From contig CAIRND010000347.1 in assembly GCA_903879825.1 (NCBI GenBank), forward strand, positions 1 through 13,647: a DNA stretch of 13,647 bases. The letters run 5' to 3'. Shown here one piece after another: positions 1-6,610 of the stretch; position 1 is the stretch's first letter, and every line of letters starts with the position of its first letter. The notes below the pieces were generated by a model. It did not search any database and was not told the origin of the DNA. It saw only the letters and a program-made list of their open reading frames with translations. The stretch comes from an uncultured Geobacteraceae bacterium. Lineage in GTDB: Bacteria > Desulfobacterota > Desulfuromonadia > Geobacterales > Pseudopelobacteraceae. The position numbers were made by a program, and so were the translations under genes.

Positions 1-227
1 CGCATACACTTCGCCATACATTTGCCAGCCAACTCGTTATGACTGGGACTGACCTTACTACAGTTTCAAGACTGCTTGGACACAAAAGCCTCACCATGAC
101 GCTTCGATATGCTCACCTTGCCCCGAACCATCTTGATAAAGCCGTTAACACATTGAAATCTGTAATGGGTATCATCAAAAAAGACCCCTCTGATGAAATA
201 AGCACAAAACAAGCACAATCGAGGTAA
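1..227 (+). CDS. Tyrosine recombinase/integrase, C-terminal part (5' end outside window)
   Basis: This is the 3' end of a site-specific tyrosine recombinase, read in the frame starting at base 3; the gene begins before the window. The visible 74 residues carry the end of the catalytic domain: HTLRHTFAS holds the His-x-x-Arg box (Arg codon at 12-14), LLGHKSLTMT holds the second conserved Gly-His, and RYAHL holds the nucleophilic tyrosine (codon 108-110). About 38 residues follow as a variable tail. The family cuts and rejoins DNA through a 3'-phosphotyrosine link. The tail and motif wording look more like a phage or genomic-island integrase than chromosomal XerC/D, although subfamily cannot be fixed from this fragment. 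It reads toward the 3' end of the tRNA-Gly gene only 50 bp away, which supports an integrase that used this tRNA as its attachment site. Confidence 0.9.
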   Translation, partial: HTLRHTFASQLVMTGTDLTTVSRLLGHKSLTMTLRYAHLAPNHLDKAVNTLKSVMGIIKKDPSDEISTKQAQSR

Positions 228-239
228 AAAGGCATGAAA

Positions 240-268
240 AAAGGGTTAGCTTTTTGAGCTAACCCTTT
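240..268. terminator. Bidirectional intrinsic terminator between integrase and tRNA-Gly
   Basis: A perfect 12-bp inverted repeat (AAAGGGTTAGCT at 240-251, its complement at 257-268) encloses a 5-base loop. On the minus strand it is followed directly by a run of T (TTT after the stem's own three), which makes a good terminator for the tRNA-Gly transcript. On the plus strand the tail is GATTTCTT, weaker but usable for the integrase. Two convergent genes therefore share one hairpin. Confidence 0.85.
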
Positions 269-277
269 GATTTCTTA

Positions 278-352
<75 letters not shown>

Positions 353-365
353 TTGCGAGACCCGT

Positions 366-394
366 TTTATAGCAAATCAGATTATTGGTGTCAA
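366..394 (-). promoter_or_regulatory. Sigma70 promoter of tRNA-Gly
   Basis: On the minus strand a perfect TTGACA (389-394) is separated by exactly 17 bases from TATAAA (366-371). The sequence between the -10 box and the tRNA start at 352 is GC-rich (ACGGGTCTC), like the discriminators of stringently controlled stable-RNA promoters. Transcription would start about 7 bases before the mature tRNA. Control by ppGpp is inferred from the discriminator only. Confidence 0.9.
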
Positions 395-444
395 CGTTTT
401 TTAGCACTCAATGCATTTTTTTTTACGAAAGTGCATCTCCTCAG

Positions 445-1620
445 CTACGCCAGTAGCGCCCGGTAAGCGGAGACCAGCTGTTTGGATCTTGCATCCCAGG
501 AATGCTGCTTGATTGATCGTTCTCTCACCTGTTCAGAAAGTGAGTTTATACGTTCGCTATTGCGTATCGTTGAAATAATACTTTCAGCCAGCAAAGCCTT
601 ACTACCGTGCTCAACATATATCCCATCGTCACCAAGTATTTCCCGATTTACCGGGTTGTCAAACACTATGGTAGGTAGTCCACAGGCCATGTAGTTGAAC
701 AGCTTACCATTGGCCTCGGTCAATGCCAGCTTTGGTGACACGGCAATATCCCCCGCACTCAGGAAGTACGGAGCGCGATCATAACTCACTCGACCGGTAA
801 ACGTGATTACATCGTCAATACCCATCTCAGCAGCTTTATTTCGATATCCCTGGTCTGGAAAGCCCATCAGTAAAAACCGCACGCCCGGGGCTTCAGCTTT
901 AACAAGAGAGATAACATCCAACAACAGATCCACCCCTTGGTAGCGGTTAAACAGGCCAAGATAGACGACTAATTTTGCGTCGTCAGCAATTCCGAGTTCA
1001 CGGCGTGCCTCGCTTCGAGAACAGGGGTAAAATATGTCCGTATCAACACCATCAATCAGATTAGTGACTTTTTCAGGAGCGATGTTCCAATCATGTATCA
1101 GCTCCTGCCTGCCTTTGTCAGAACTGGTAATTATATGATCAGCACAACTGTTAATAAAACGTTCAAGGCCTTTAAATATTCTCATCACCAGTGATTTATC
1201 TGAAAAAAAACCGTGATTAAGAGATTCACCACTCAAACTACCCTGATAATCAAACAGTAATGGGAGACGAAGCAAACTTTTAAGAACAAAACCTATCAAA
1301 GCCCCTTCGTGCAGATGAGCATGGATCAGATGAGGACGGAATGAGCGGGCTTCGAAAAGAGATTTCCACAGGAGGAGAATATCAAGGTATGGTTTATGCC
1401 AGGAAGGACCCGCTTCAAGCTTGCCGTACCATGAAATTGGTGGTGTCCGCACGACTCGAACCCCAGGCATATCACGACCGAGGTGGTACGTCACAATGCA
1501 CACCTCGTGCCCCAAACTCATTAGCGCCCGTGCCTCTTCATAGATCCTGACATGGCACCCCCTGTCAGCAAAATAGGGGGTCGGAGCGATCATAAGTACG
1601 CGAAGGACGTTTTCAGTCAA
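445..1620 (-). CDS. Glycosyltransferase family 4 (GT-B fold)
   Basis: This is a 391-residue GT4 sugar transferase, a usual length for the family. The N-terminal Rossmann strand VLRVLMIAPTP is followed by FADRGCHVRIYEEARAL, a typical acceptor-side glycine loop. The donor-binding half carries VVYLGLFNRYQGVDLLL (218-234) and the E-x7-E type motif TEANGKLFNYMACGLP (301-316), whose glutamates hold the nucleotide-sugar. No membrane segment is evident, so it should act at the cytoplasmic face. The start is a TTG at 1620, needed to keep the first beta strand, with AGG about 8 bases upstream; it overlaps the stop of the preceding gene by 8 bp, implying coupled translation. It is the last of three glycosyltransferase genes. 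Sugar and acceptor cannot be read from sequence. No clear terminator follows it before the tRNA promoter. Confidence 0.93.
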   Translation of the reverse strand: MTENVLRVLMIAPTPYFADRGCHVRIYEEARALMSLGHEVCIVTYHLGRDMPGVRVVRTPPISWYGKLEAGPSWHKPYLDILLLWKSLFEARSFRPHLIHAHLHEGALIGFVLKSLLRLPLLFDYQGSLSGESLNHGFFSDKSLVMRIFKGLERFINSCADHIITSSDKGRQELIHDWNIAPEKVTNLIDGVDTDIFYPCSRSEARRELGIADDAKLVVYLGLFNRYQGVDLLLDVISLVKAEAPGVRFLLMGFPDQGYRNKAAEMGIDDVITFTGRVSYDRAPYFLSAGDIAVSPKLALTEANGKLFNYMACGLPTIVFDNPVNREILGDDGIYVEHGSKALLAESIISTIRNSERINSLSEQVRERSIKQHSWDARSKQLVSAYRALLA

Positions 1621-2557
1621 GGTTTATCCTGTCTTTTACAACATAAATGGGTTTACCCTGCGATTCAAAATAAGTTCTCGCATTCAGCTCACCCAGCAAC
1701 CCCAGCACAATAAACTGTACACCCATAAACAGTAAGAATGCAGTCAGGATAAGTAGCGGATTTCTATTCATGCTGAAGTGCTCAAACACCTTCATATAAA
1801 GGGTCATGGTACCGGTACCGACACCAGCCATAATCGTATAGACACCCCATTTCCCAAACAGTTGAATCGGCTTGGTTGAATAGGCCATTAAAAATTTTAC
1901 TGTCATGAGGTCGAGAATAACTCGCAGTGTGCGTGAGATACCATATTTGCTGACCCCATGCAGACGGGGGAAATGATTGACCGGCAGTTCTGTAACCTTG
2001 GCACCGAACTGGGATGCCAATGCCGGCACAAAGCGGTGCATTTCACCGTACAGGTTAATGCCATCCAGCACCTCGCGGCGATACGCCTTGAGCGTGCAGC
2101 CGTAATCGTGAAGATGAACCCCGGTCATACGGGAGATAATGCTGTTGGCGAGTAAAGAAGGGATCTTACGGGTGATAAACGTATCTTTACGGTCACGCCG
2201 CCATCCTGAAACGACATCATATCCTTCATGGATTTTTTCAATCAGGCGCGGAATATCGGCGGGATCATTTTGAAGGTCCCCATCCATGGGAATAATGACG
2301 TTTCCCTTTGCAAAATCAAATCCGGCCGACATTGCGGCAGTCTGGCCAAAATTTCTCCGAAACCGGATAACCTTCAGAGAAGTATCTTTAGCAGCAAGAG
2401 TAGTCAGCACGTTATATGATTTATCCGATGAGCCATCATCAACCATGATGATCTCGTAAGAGCAGCCCATGGCCTTCAGTGCTGAGCTTATGGCAGAATA
2501 AACGGCTTCAACATTATCCTGCTCGTTATAGACCGGTACGACGATACTTATTTCCAC
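1613..2557 (-). CDS. Glycosyltransferase family 2, DPM1/GtrB-like (polyprenyl-phosphate sugar transferase)
   Basis: This 314-residue GT2 protein resembles bacterial dolichyl-phosphate-mannose-synthase-like enzymes, which load a sugar from a nucleotide donor onto undecaprenyl phosphate at the inner membrane. Visible motifs are ISIVVPVYNEQDNV at 3-16, VDDGSSD at 39-45, the DxD metal site in PMDGDLQNDP (Asp92, Asp94), the acceptor-side DYGCTLKAYRREV near 151-163, and R-x2-G-x-SKYG (198-206). Two C-terminal membrane helices follow, near 238-256 and 267-288. The start is the GTG at 2557, because GGAG (2566-2569) sits 8 bases upstream and the first residues are the family's first beta strand. The open frame extends back to 2635, but that part is basic, cysteine-rich and unlike the family. 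It lies 49 bp after the first GT2 gene. Confidence 0.93.
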   Translation of the reverse strand: MEISIVVPVYNEQDNVEAVYSAISSALKAMGCSYEIIMVDDGSSDKSYNVLTTLAAKDTSLKVIRFRRNFGQTAAMSAGFDFAKGNVIIPMDGDLQNDPADIPRLIEKIHEGYDVVSGWRRDRKDTFITRKIPSLLANSIISRMTGVHLHDYGCTLKAYRREVLDGINLYGEMHRFVPALASQFGAKVTELPVNHFPRLHGVSKYGISRTLRVILDLMTVKFLMAYSTKPIQLFGKWGVYTIMAGVGTGTMTLYMKVFEHFSMNRNPLLILTAFLLFMGVQFIVLGLLGELNARTYFESQGKPIYVVKDRINLD

Positions 2558-2606
2558 GTATTTTTCTCCGCAATGAACTGTTCGGCAGATGCAAATCTGC
2601 TGTTTT

Positions 2607-3572
2607 TTACATCGTATTTTCGAGAAATGGTACACCCAACAGCTTGATTTTTCTTATCCGTATGGTGCTATCCTGAACCGCATCAGGTTTCCCGTTGAGT
2701 AATCCCCACAGCAGACCGATGCCATTAACAACATGCATGAGCGGATACAGGCCAATCAGGAGCAGGGAAGAGGGACGACCGGTGCGCCGCAGCACCCAGA
2801 GCGAACTAATAAAAGTCGCCGTCAGGTATATCATGAGTGGTACCAGCAGTAAAACATACTTTACACCCATGAGTGCAACAACCAAATATATAACAAAAAA
2901 CAGCGGTATGAAACTTGTTACCGGATATGAAGAGGTTATAAGCGCTTGTTGTCCCCTGCCACGCCCGTAACTGAACATCTGCCGAACAAAGGCACGCAGA
3001 GTGCTGCGTTGACTGCGATAAATACGCATGGACGGATTATGCAGTAATGTGTGACCGGCTGCCGTCACCCTCTCCAAAAATTCATTTTCCTCATTTGGAT
3101 ACAGGCACTCGTTAAAGCCATTTAGGCTTAAAAATAGTGATCGTCGTACAGCAAGATTACAAAGAATCAGCTCTTTATCTGTTGTCTTGCGCGTGAGACC
3201 AGCCGCGTGATAGCGATTATGTACGGCACCGGAACCAAATGAAGATGCAAGTGCGTACCCGAATAACTGCTGTAGCCAACTGTCTCCCACGGGGGTTACC
3301 GAGGGACCACCAACAACGGCCACCGCCGGATCGTTCATTCCATCAAGGCAGAGAGTAAAATTATCAGGACCTAGCAATGAATCATCATCGAGAAAGTACA
3401 ATACATCGCCGCAAGCCGCCTTCGCCGCAAGGTTACGCTGCTGGCTTGGTGCACATCCTTCTGCCAGCACGATTTCATAACAGGGATCATCTGGTAATAT
3501 TTTCTTGAGATGCTGGCAGGCGGCGACAAAACCACCCGGTTTCACCGGAATTATTATAGAAAATGTACTCAC
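2607..3572 (-). CDS. Glycosyltransferase family 2 with C-terminal membrane helices
   Basis: This 321-residue GT2 protein is the first gene of the glycosyltransferase operon. It opens with FSIIIPVKPGG (4-14), has the segment GCAPSQQRNLAAKAACGD (39-56) and the DxD-type metal site YFLDDDSLLGP (Asp62-Asp64). A later GFNECLYPNEENEFLERV stretch supplies the acidic acceptor-side residues. The C-terminal third holds hydrophobic helices (two or more within SFIPLFFVIYL to SSLWVL, and another in SSLLLIGLYPLMHVV), so it is a membrane-bound transferase. GTG at 3572 is the preferred start: GAGAG lies 6 bases upstream and residues 4-10 form the first strand. A TTG at 3587 would add five residues. Upstream only a weak TATAGT box without a convincing -35 is visible. 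The sugar is unknown. Confidence 0.88.
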   Translation of the reverse strand: MSTFSIIIPVKPGGFVAACQHLKKILPDDPCYEIVLAEGCAPSQQRNLAAKAACGDVLYFLDDDSLLGPDNFTLCLDGMNDPAVAVVGGPSVTPVGDSWLQQLFGYALASSFGSGAVHNRYHAAGLTRKTTDKELILCNLAVRRSLFLSLNGFNECLYPNEENEFLERVTAAGHTLLHNPSMRIYRSQRSTLRAFVRQMFSYGRGRGQQALITSSYPVTSFIPLFFVIYLVVALMGVKYVLLLVPLMIYLTATFISSLWVLRRTGRPSSLLLIGLYPLMHVVNGIGLLWGLLNGKPDAVQDSTIRIRKIKLLGVPFLENTM

Positions 3573-3652
3573 ACGACACTCTCGCAACGAACTCTGATTA
3601 TTTCCACTAATAACACCAACTATAAAACATCACAGGCTCTTCATAATAAAAA

Positions 3653-3680
3653 CGGGTGGACACCACATCGCATCCACCCG
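3653..3680 (-). terminator. Intrinsic terminator after ccsB
   Basis: An 8-bp perfect stem, CGGGTGGA (3653-3660) with TCCACCCG (3673-3680), encloses a 12-base loop. On the minus strand it is followed by TTTTTATTATGA. It lies 52 bp past the ccsB stop and separates the cytochrome c operon from the glycosyltransferase operon that follows in the same direction. Confidence 0.8.
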
Positions 3681-3732
3681 CCGGAAAAGATCACAAAAAA
3701 ATCTTCGACTCTAATCTACGTGCGTCTCAGCT

Positions 3733-4590
3733 CTACATTTTAGAGTTGCCGTAACTGTGCAGACCTGAGAGGAACAGATTGACCCCCAGATAGCAGAAGA
3801 TGGTGGCAGCAAAACCGATTACCGAAAGCCAGGCAGCACGTTTACCGACCCAGCCCTTGGTGATACGGGCGTGAAGGAAGGCAGCGTAGACAAACCATAC
3901 AATCAGTGACCAGGTTTCTTTGGGATCCCAGCTCCAGTAGGTTCCCCAGGCATAGTTAGCCCAGGCGGCGCCGGTGATAATGCCGAGTGTCAATAAGGGG
4001 AAACCGATCATGATCGAGCGGTAGTTAAGGTCATCGAGTACTTTTAGCGGGGGAAACATTGACATAAGTCCACCTGCCGGTGCCGACGAGTTGGTACCTT
4101 CCATGGCGGTTCTCAGCAGATACATGATAGAAATCCCACAGGCAACGGCAAATGCGGCATAACCGAGAAAGCAGGTAATAACATGATAAAGCAGCCAGTT
4201 ACTCTGCAGTGCCGGTACGAGTGGCTCTATTCCGGTATTCATGCCAAGCTGCGCCCACGCCATACCCAGCAGCGCAAACGGCACAACAAAAGCTCCGACA
4301 ATCCGGTATTTGTAACGAATATCAATGTAGGCAAAGAGCAGAATAATCGTCCACGAGAAAAAGACAATCGATTCATACAAGTTGGACATGGGAGCATGCC
4401 CCACACCCATATCGTATGATTCTTTCCAACGCAGGGCGATGGCCACCGTTTGAACAGCAAGTCCGGCATACGCAATAAAACTGCCGGCTATGCCAAGCGA
4501 TTTGTTTTTGCTGGCTAAAAAAGCAAAGAAAACAACCGTTGATATCAGATATGCGAACGTAGTGATGTTAAAAAACATGGAACTGGTCAT
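3733..4590 (-). CDS. ccsB: Cytochrome c synthetase subunit, WWD-domain protein (CcsB of TIGR naming; CcsA/ResC)
   Basis: This 285-residue polytopic inner-membrane protein of the System II cytochrome c maturation complex contains the signature WWD motif WGTYWSWDPKETWSLIVW near 215-235, which handles heme at the outer face. Conserved histidines lie in HVITCFLGY and in LHARITKGW, and a further His in SGLHSYG near the C terminus. About eight hydrophobic helices are visible; the length fits CcsA/ResC-type proteins. The start ATG at 4590 is fixed by a strong GGAGGT site 9 bases upstream, placed immediately after the resB stop; only 17 bp separate the genes. With ResB it exports heme and ligates it to CxxCH apocytochromes, essential where many c-type cytochromes are used. 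Naming is confusing in this family: the same protein is called CcsA or ResC elsewhere. Confidence 0.95.
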   Translation of the reverse strand: MTSSMFFNITTFAYLISTVVFFAFLASKNKSLGIAGSFIAYAGLAVQTVAIALRWKESYDMGVGHAPMSNLYESIVFFSWTIILLFAYIDIRYKYRIVGAFVVPFALLGMAWAQLGMNTGIEPLVPALQSNWLLYHVITCFLGYAAFAVACGISIMYLLRTAMEGTNSSAPAGGLMSMFPPLKVLDDLNYRSIMIGFPLLTLGIITGAAWANYAWGTYWSWDPKETWSLIVWFVYAAFLHARITKGWVGKRAAWLSVIGFAATIFCYLGVNLFLSGLHSYGNSKM

Positions 4591-4607
4591 AAGTAAGATA
4601 ACCTCCG

Positions 4608-5972
4608 TTAGATTTTTATTACGTGAAACTTTTCAGAAATATCCTCAAATTGCATTTGAAATCCAGCCTGATTTTTACTGGCGTTGCCATACATACGGGC
4701 GTGGCCTTTTGAAACGACTACCCAGATACGTTTATGTGACATAAAAAAAGCGACACTAATACCAATCACCATCAAAGCACATCCCAGCCACACCACCCAA
4801 ACGCCAGGATCTTTGGCAACCTGCAGACCGGTGTACTGTTTCGCGTTTGTCCCTTCATAGCCAAAAATCAGGGCATCTCCCCGTTGTGCATTGACTTCAG
4901 GGAAGTTTTTGAACGCGATAAAAGTCTGCGGCGCAGCACCCTTTCGAGTCACTTCAATGCGAGCCGCCGGGCCTGAAAATCCAGGGGCAAACTGGCGGAC
5001 TTCCTGTGTTGCTTCCAGCAGTTTAAAGGTTGTGCCATCCTTGAGAGTAACAACAACGCCGTCACGAACAGTTAGTTTTTCGGGCGCCCCGCCATTCTTT
5101 GGGGTTACACTGATAAAATGTTCGCCCCCCTCATTGGCCTGACCGTAGCTTGACTGATAAAATGTAATGCCCTTATAGGTTAGGGGTTCATTGACAATAA
5201 CCTTTACCTGTGAATAACCAGGAACCGGTTTGCCCTTTTCCAAAATGGTCAAAATGCTTCTGAATTCTTTTGGAGCACCGGTTGCATAGAAATCAACATT
5301 GAACTTTTCGCAGAGAACTTCAAAACCGAGCGGCATCTGCTGACCGTTTCGGCCTTCGAATGCATTAACGCTAGTTCCTTCGACAATAGTTACATACCCC
5401 TTGTATCCAGCCAATGACCCTATAATTGCCCCGACAAAAATAACCAATATACTAAAATGGACGACATAAACACCGAGGCGGCACCAGGCAGCTTTCTGCG
5501 CAAAAAGATGATATTCACCATTTTGTTCGGTAATTACCGGCGTTGAAAATTCTTTTCCTAGAAACTCAACCAGCCGATCCTTACCTTTTTCGACGGGTCC
5601 GGAAAACGACAGCTCTTTTTTTAACGAGAAGGAATTACGCTGTCCCTCGCCCAGAACCAGAGTCGGTTCGCTGATAAACTTGAATACATGCGGAAGACGC
5701 TTAATTGAGCAGGAGACCAGATTCAGGCTGAAAACATAGAGCAAGGCAATGAACCACCAGGAGTGGTACATATCGAAGAAACCGAGCTTTGTGTATATCT
5801 GCAACTTAGTAGCACTGATCTGAGCAACATACTCAGGCGGCAGCGCACCCTGCGGCAAAATCGTACCAATTATTGAGGTTAAAGCCAGTGAGATGAGGAG
5901 AAAAAGAGTCAGTTTTAGAGAGCAGAAAAAATCCCATACGTTGGTGACGAAGCTTCGATCAGTAGTTGCCAA
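4608..5972 (-). CDS. resB: Cytochrome c biogenesis protein ResB (Ccs1 type)
   Basis: This is the second core subunit of System II cytochrome c assembly, 454 residues from the chosen start, a usual ResB length. The N terminus reads WDFFCSLKLTLFLLISLALT and then IGTILPQG, the typical first helix and following loop. A second helix is at WWFIALLYVFSLNLVSCSI, a third at VYVVHFSILVIFVGAIIGS, then a large periplasmic domain ending with PLTYKGITFYQSSYG, and a last helix WVVWLGCALMVIGISVAFFMSHKR. The start is the TTG at 5972: GGAG lies 6 bases upstream and it gives the standard N terminus. The frame stays open back to 6395 but that part overlaps the oppositely oriented gene at 6192-6398 and has no family character. 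It is the first gene of a two-gene operon with ccsB. Confidence 0.95.
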   Translation of the reverse strand: MATTDRSFVTNVWDFFCSLKLTLFLLISLALTSIIGTILPQGALPPEYVAQISATKLQIYTKLGFFDMYHSWWFIALLYVFSLNLVSCSIKRLPHVFKFISEPTLVLGEGQRNSFSLKKELSFSGPVEKGKDRLVEFLGKEFSTPVITEQNGEYHLFAQKAAWCRLGVYVVHFSILVIFVGAIIGSLAGYKGYVTIVEGTSVNAFEGRNGQQMPLGFEVLCEKFNVDFYATGAPKEFRSILTILEKGKPVPGYSQVKVIVNEPLTYKGITFYQSSYGQANEGGEHFISVTPKNGGAPEKLTVRDGVVVTLKDGTTFKLLEATQEVRQFAPGFSGPAARIEVTRKGAAPQTFIAFKNFPEVNAQRGDALIFGYEGTNAKQYTGLQVAKDPGVWVVWLGCALMVIGISVAFFMSHKRIWVVVSKGHARMYGNASKNQAGFQMQFEDISEKFHVIKI

Positions 5973-6020
5973 TGGTATCTCCAGATTTCTGTAATTTTTA
6001 TTGCAGCACAAATCGTAAAT

Positions 6021-6050
6021 ATTATCTTTTGAACAATACCTCAAATACAA
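6021..6050 (-). promoter_or_regulatory. Possible promoter of resB-ccsB
   Basis: On the minus strand TTGTAT (6045-6050) lies 18 bases before GATAAT (6021-6026), about 50 bp upstream of the resB TTG start. The surrounding DNA is very AT-rich, so chance matches are easy; this is the best pairing seen in the divergent region. Confidence 0.35.
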
Positions 6051-6122
6051 AAAAAAATGCACCCCTTTTTTTACTATCATTTTACTATTAATTCCCATCC
6101 TATCCTGTTTTATAATGATCGC

Positions 6123-6151
6123 TTTCAATTTCACTACCATCGTTGTATACT
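6123..6151 (+). promoter_or_regulatory. Possible promoter of the small membrane protein gene
   Basis: TATACT (6146-6151) is preceded at 17 bases by TTTCAA (6123-6128), a weak -35 match. The start codon is at 6192. A second TATAAT at 6111-6116 also exists, with a poor -35 TTAATT 17 bases upstream. One of the two probably drives the gene. Confidence 0.35.
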
Positions 6152-6191
6152 CCGCGCAGTAGTAACTCATTATATTTACCGTGGGGCTCTT

Positions 6192-6398
6192 ATGCCTGTC
6201 ATCATTGAAGCTATTCTCGTTTCTGCCAGTATGCTCTTCATATTTTCTCTGGCATTTCTGTCCGTATATCTTCTGGCGATCACCATGATGCCCATCGAGC
6301 GGAGCCTGTCCAAAATCATTTGGGATGCAACGACTCCCAAAAGACCGGCCCCTGCCCCACCCAAGGGTTCGTTTCGCGACTTCAGTCGCAAGCACTAA
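6192..6398 (+). CDS. Small single-helix membrane protein, function unknown
   Basis: This 68-residue protein is not recognised as a named family. Residues 1-32 form one long hydrophobic helix (VIIEAILVSASMLFIFSLAF and onward), followed by MPIERSLSKIIWD, a proline/alanine-rich stretch KRPAPAPPKG and a basic end FRDFSRKH. The likely topology is one inner-membrane helix with a short basic cytoplasmic tail. The start ATG at 6192 has GTGGGG five bases upstream, a moderate ribosome site. The frame is open back to 6057 but that part is AT-rich promoter-like DNA. The gene stands alone: divergent from resB, with possible -10 boxes upstream and a good terminator 37 bp after its stop, which supports a real transcription unit. 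A role cannot be assigned. Confidence 0.6.
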   Translation: MPVIIEAILVSASMLFIFSLAFLSVYLLAITMMPIERSLSKIIWDATTPKRPAPAPPKGSFRDFSRKH

Positions 6399-6434
6399 AT
6401 CCGTATCCGTTTATTTTGCAATAAAACACAACCT

Positions 6435-6466
6435 AAAAAGGCTTCTCGAAATCGGGCGGCCTTTTT
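6435..6466 (+). terminator. Intrinsic terminator after the small membrane protein gene
   Basis: AAAAAGGC (6435-6442) pairs with GCCTTTTT (6459-6466). Inside it a 4-bp inner stem CTCG/CGGG around AAAT extends the hairpin. The right arm itself gives a T run, and the A run on the left makes it usable from both strands. It isolates the small gene from the signalling operon that starts at 6492. Confidence 0.75.
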
Positions 6467-6491
6467 CAGTATAGTTCCTGAGGAGTCAGAC

Positions 6492-6602
6492 ATGAAGCAC
6501 TGCTGCTTTATAGCCGGAGAATCGCGGATTCACCGCAAATTTCCCCGCTACGGCTGTGAAATAATTATTGGTAGAGAATGTCTCCGTCTGGGCGGGATAT
6601 GA
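6492..6602 (+). CDS. 36-aa leader ORF with PilZ-like N-terminal wording
   Basis: A 36-codon ORF starts at ATG 6492 with a strong GAGGAG site six bases upstream and ends with TGA at 6600-6602. That is 8 bp before the favoured cyclase start and overlaps an alternative cyclase start (6599) as ATGA. The peptide has three cysteines and the string HRKFPRYGCEIIIG, which recalls the RxxxR entry motif of PilZ c-di-GMP-binding domains; it ends in LGGI, like the PilZ D/NxSxxGG segment but without its acidic or serine residues. Too short to be a working PilZ domain, it could be a remnant or a translated leader that couples ribosomes to the cyclase gene. The ribosome site and position support translation; the PilZ link is a guess from wording. 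Confidence 0.45.
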   Translation: MKHCCFIAGESRIHRKFPRYGCEIIIGRECLRLGGI

Positions 6603-6610
6603 GAGCAGAT

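Noticed and set aside
395..444. Terminator for the glycosyltransferase operon
   Set aside because: Only 5-bp stems (GCACT/AGTGC or ATGCA/TGCAT) with long loops and A-rich rather than T-rich tails on the minus strand are present.
2558..2635. N-terminal extension of the polyprenyl-phosphate GT2
   Set aside because: The extra 26 residues are cysteine-rich and basic, overlap the previous gene's end, and GTG 2557 has GGAG at 8 bases and begins the first beta strand.
5973..6395. Long N-terminal extension of ResB on the minus strand
   Set aside because: The extra 141 codons are charged and basic without ResB character, overlap the opposite-strand small gene, and a TTG with GGAG six bases upstream at 5972 gives the standard ResB N terminus.
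6510..6560. GEMM (c-di-GMP or cAMP-GMP) riboswitch before the cyclase gene
   Set aside because: A CCGCAAA string is suggestive, but the conserved GGGCAAACC and ACGCAAAGC pairing core is absent, and the region is inside a short ORF with a good ribosome site.
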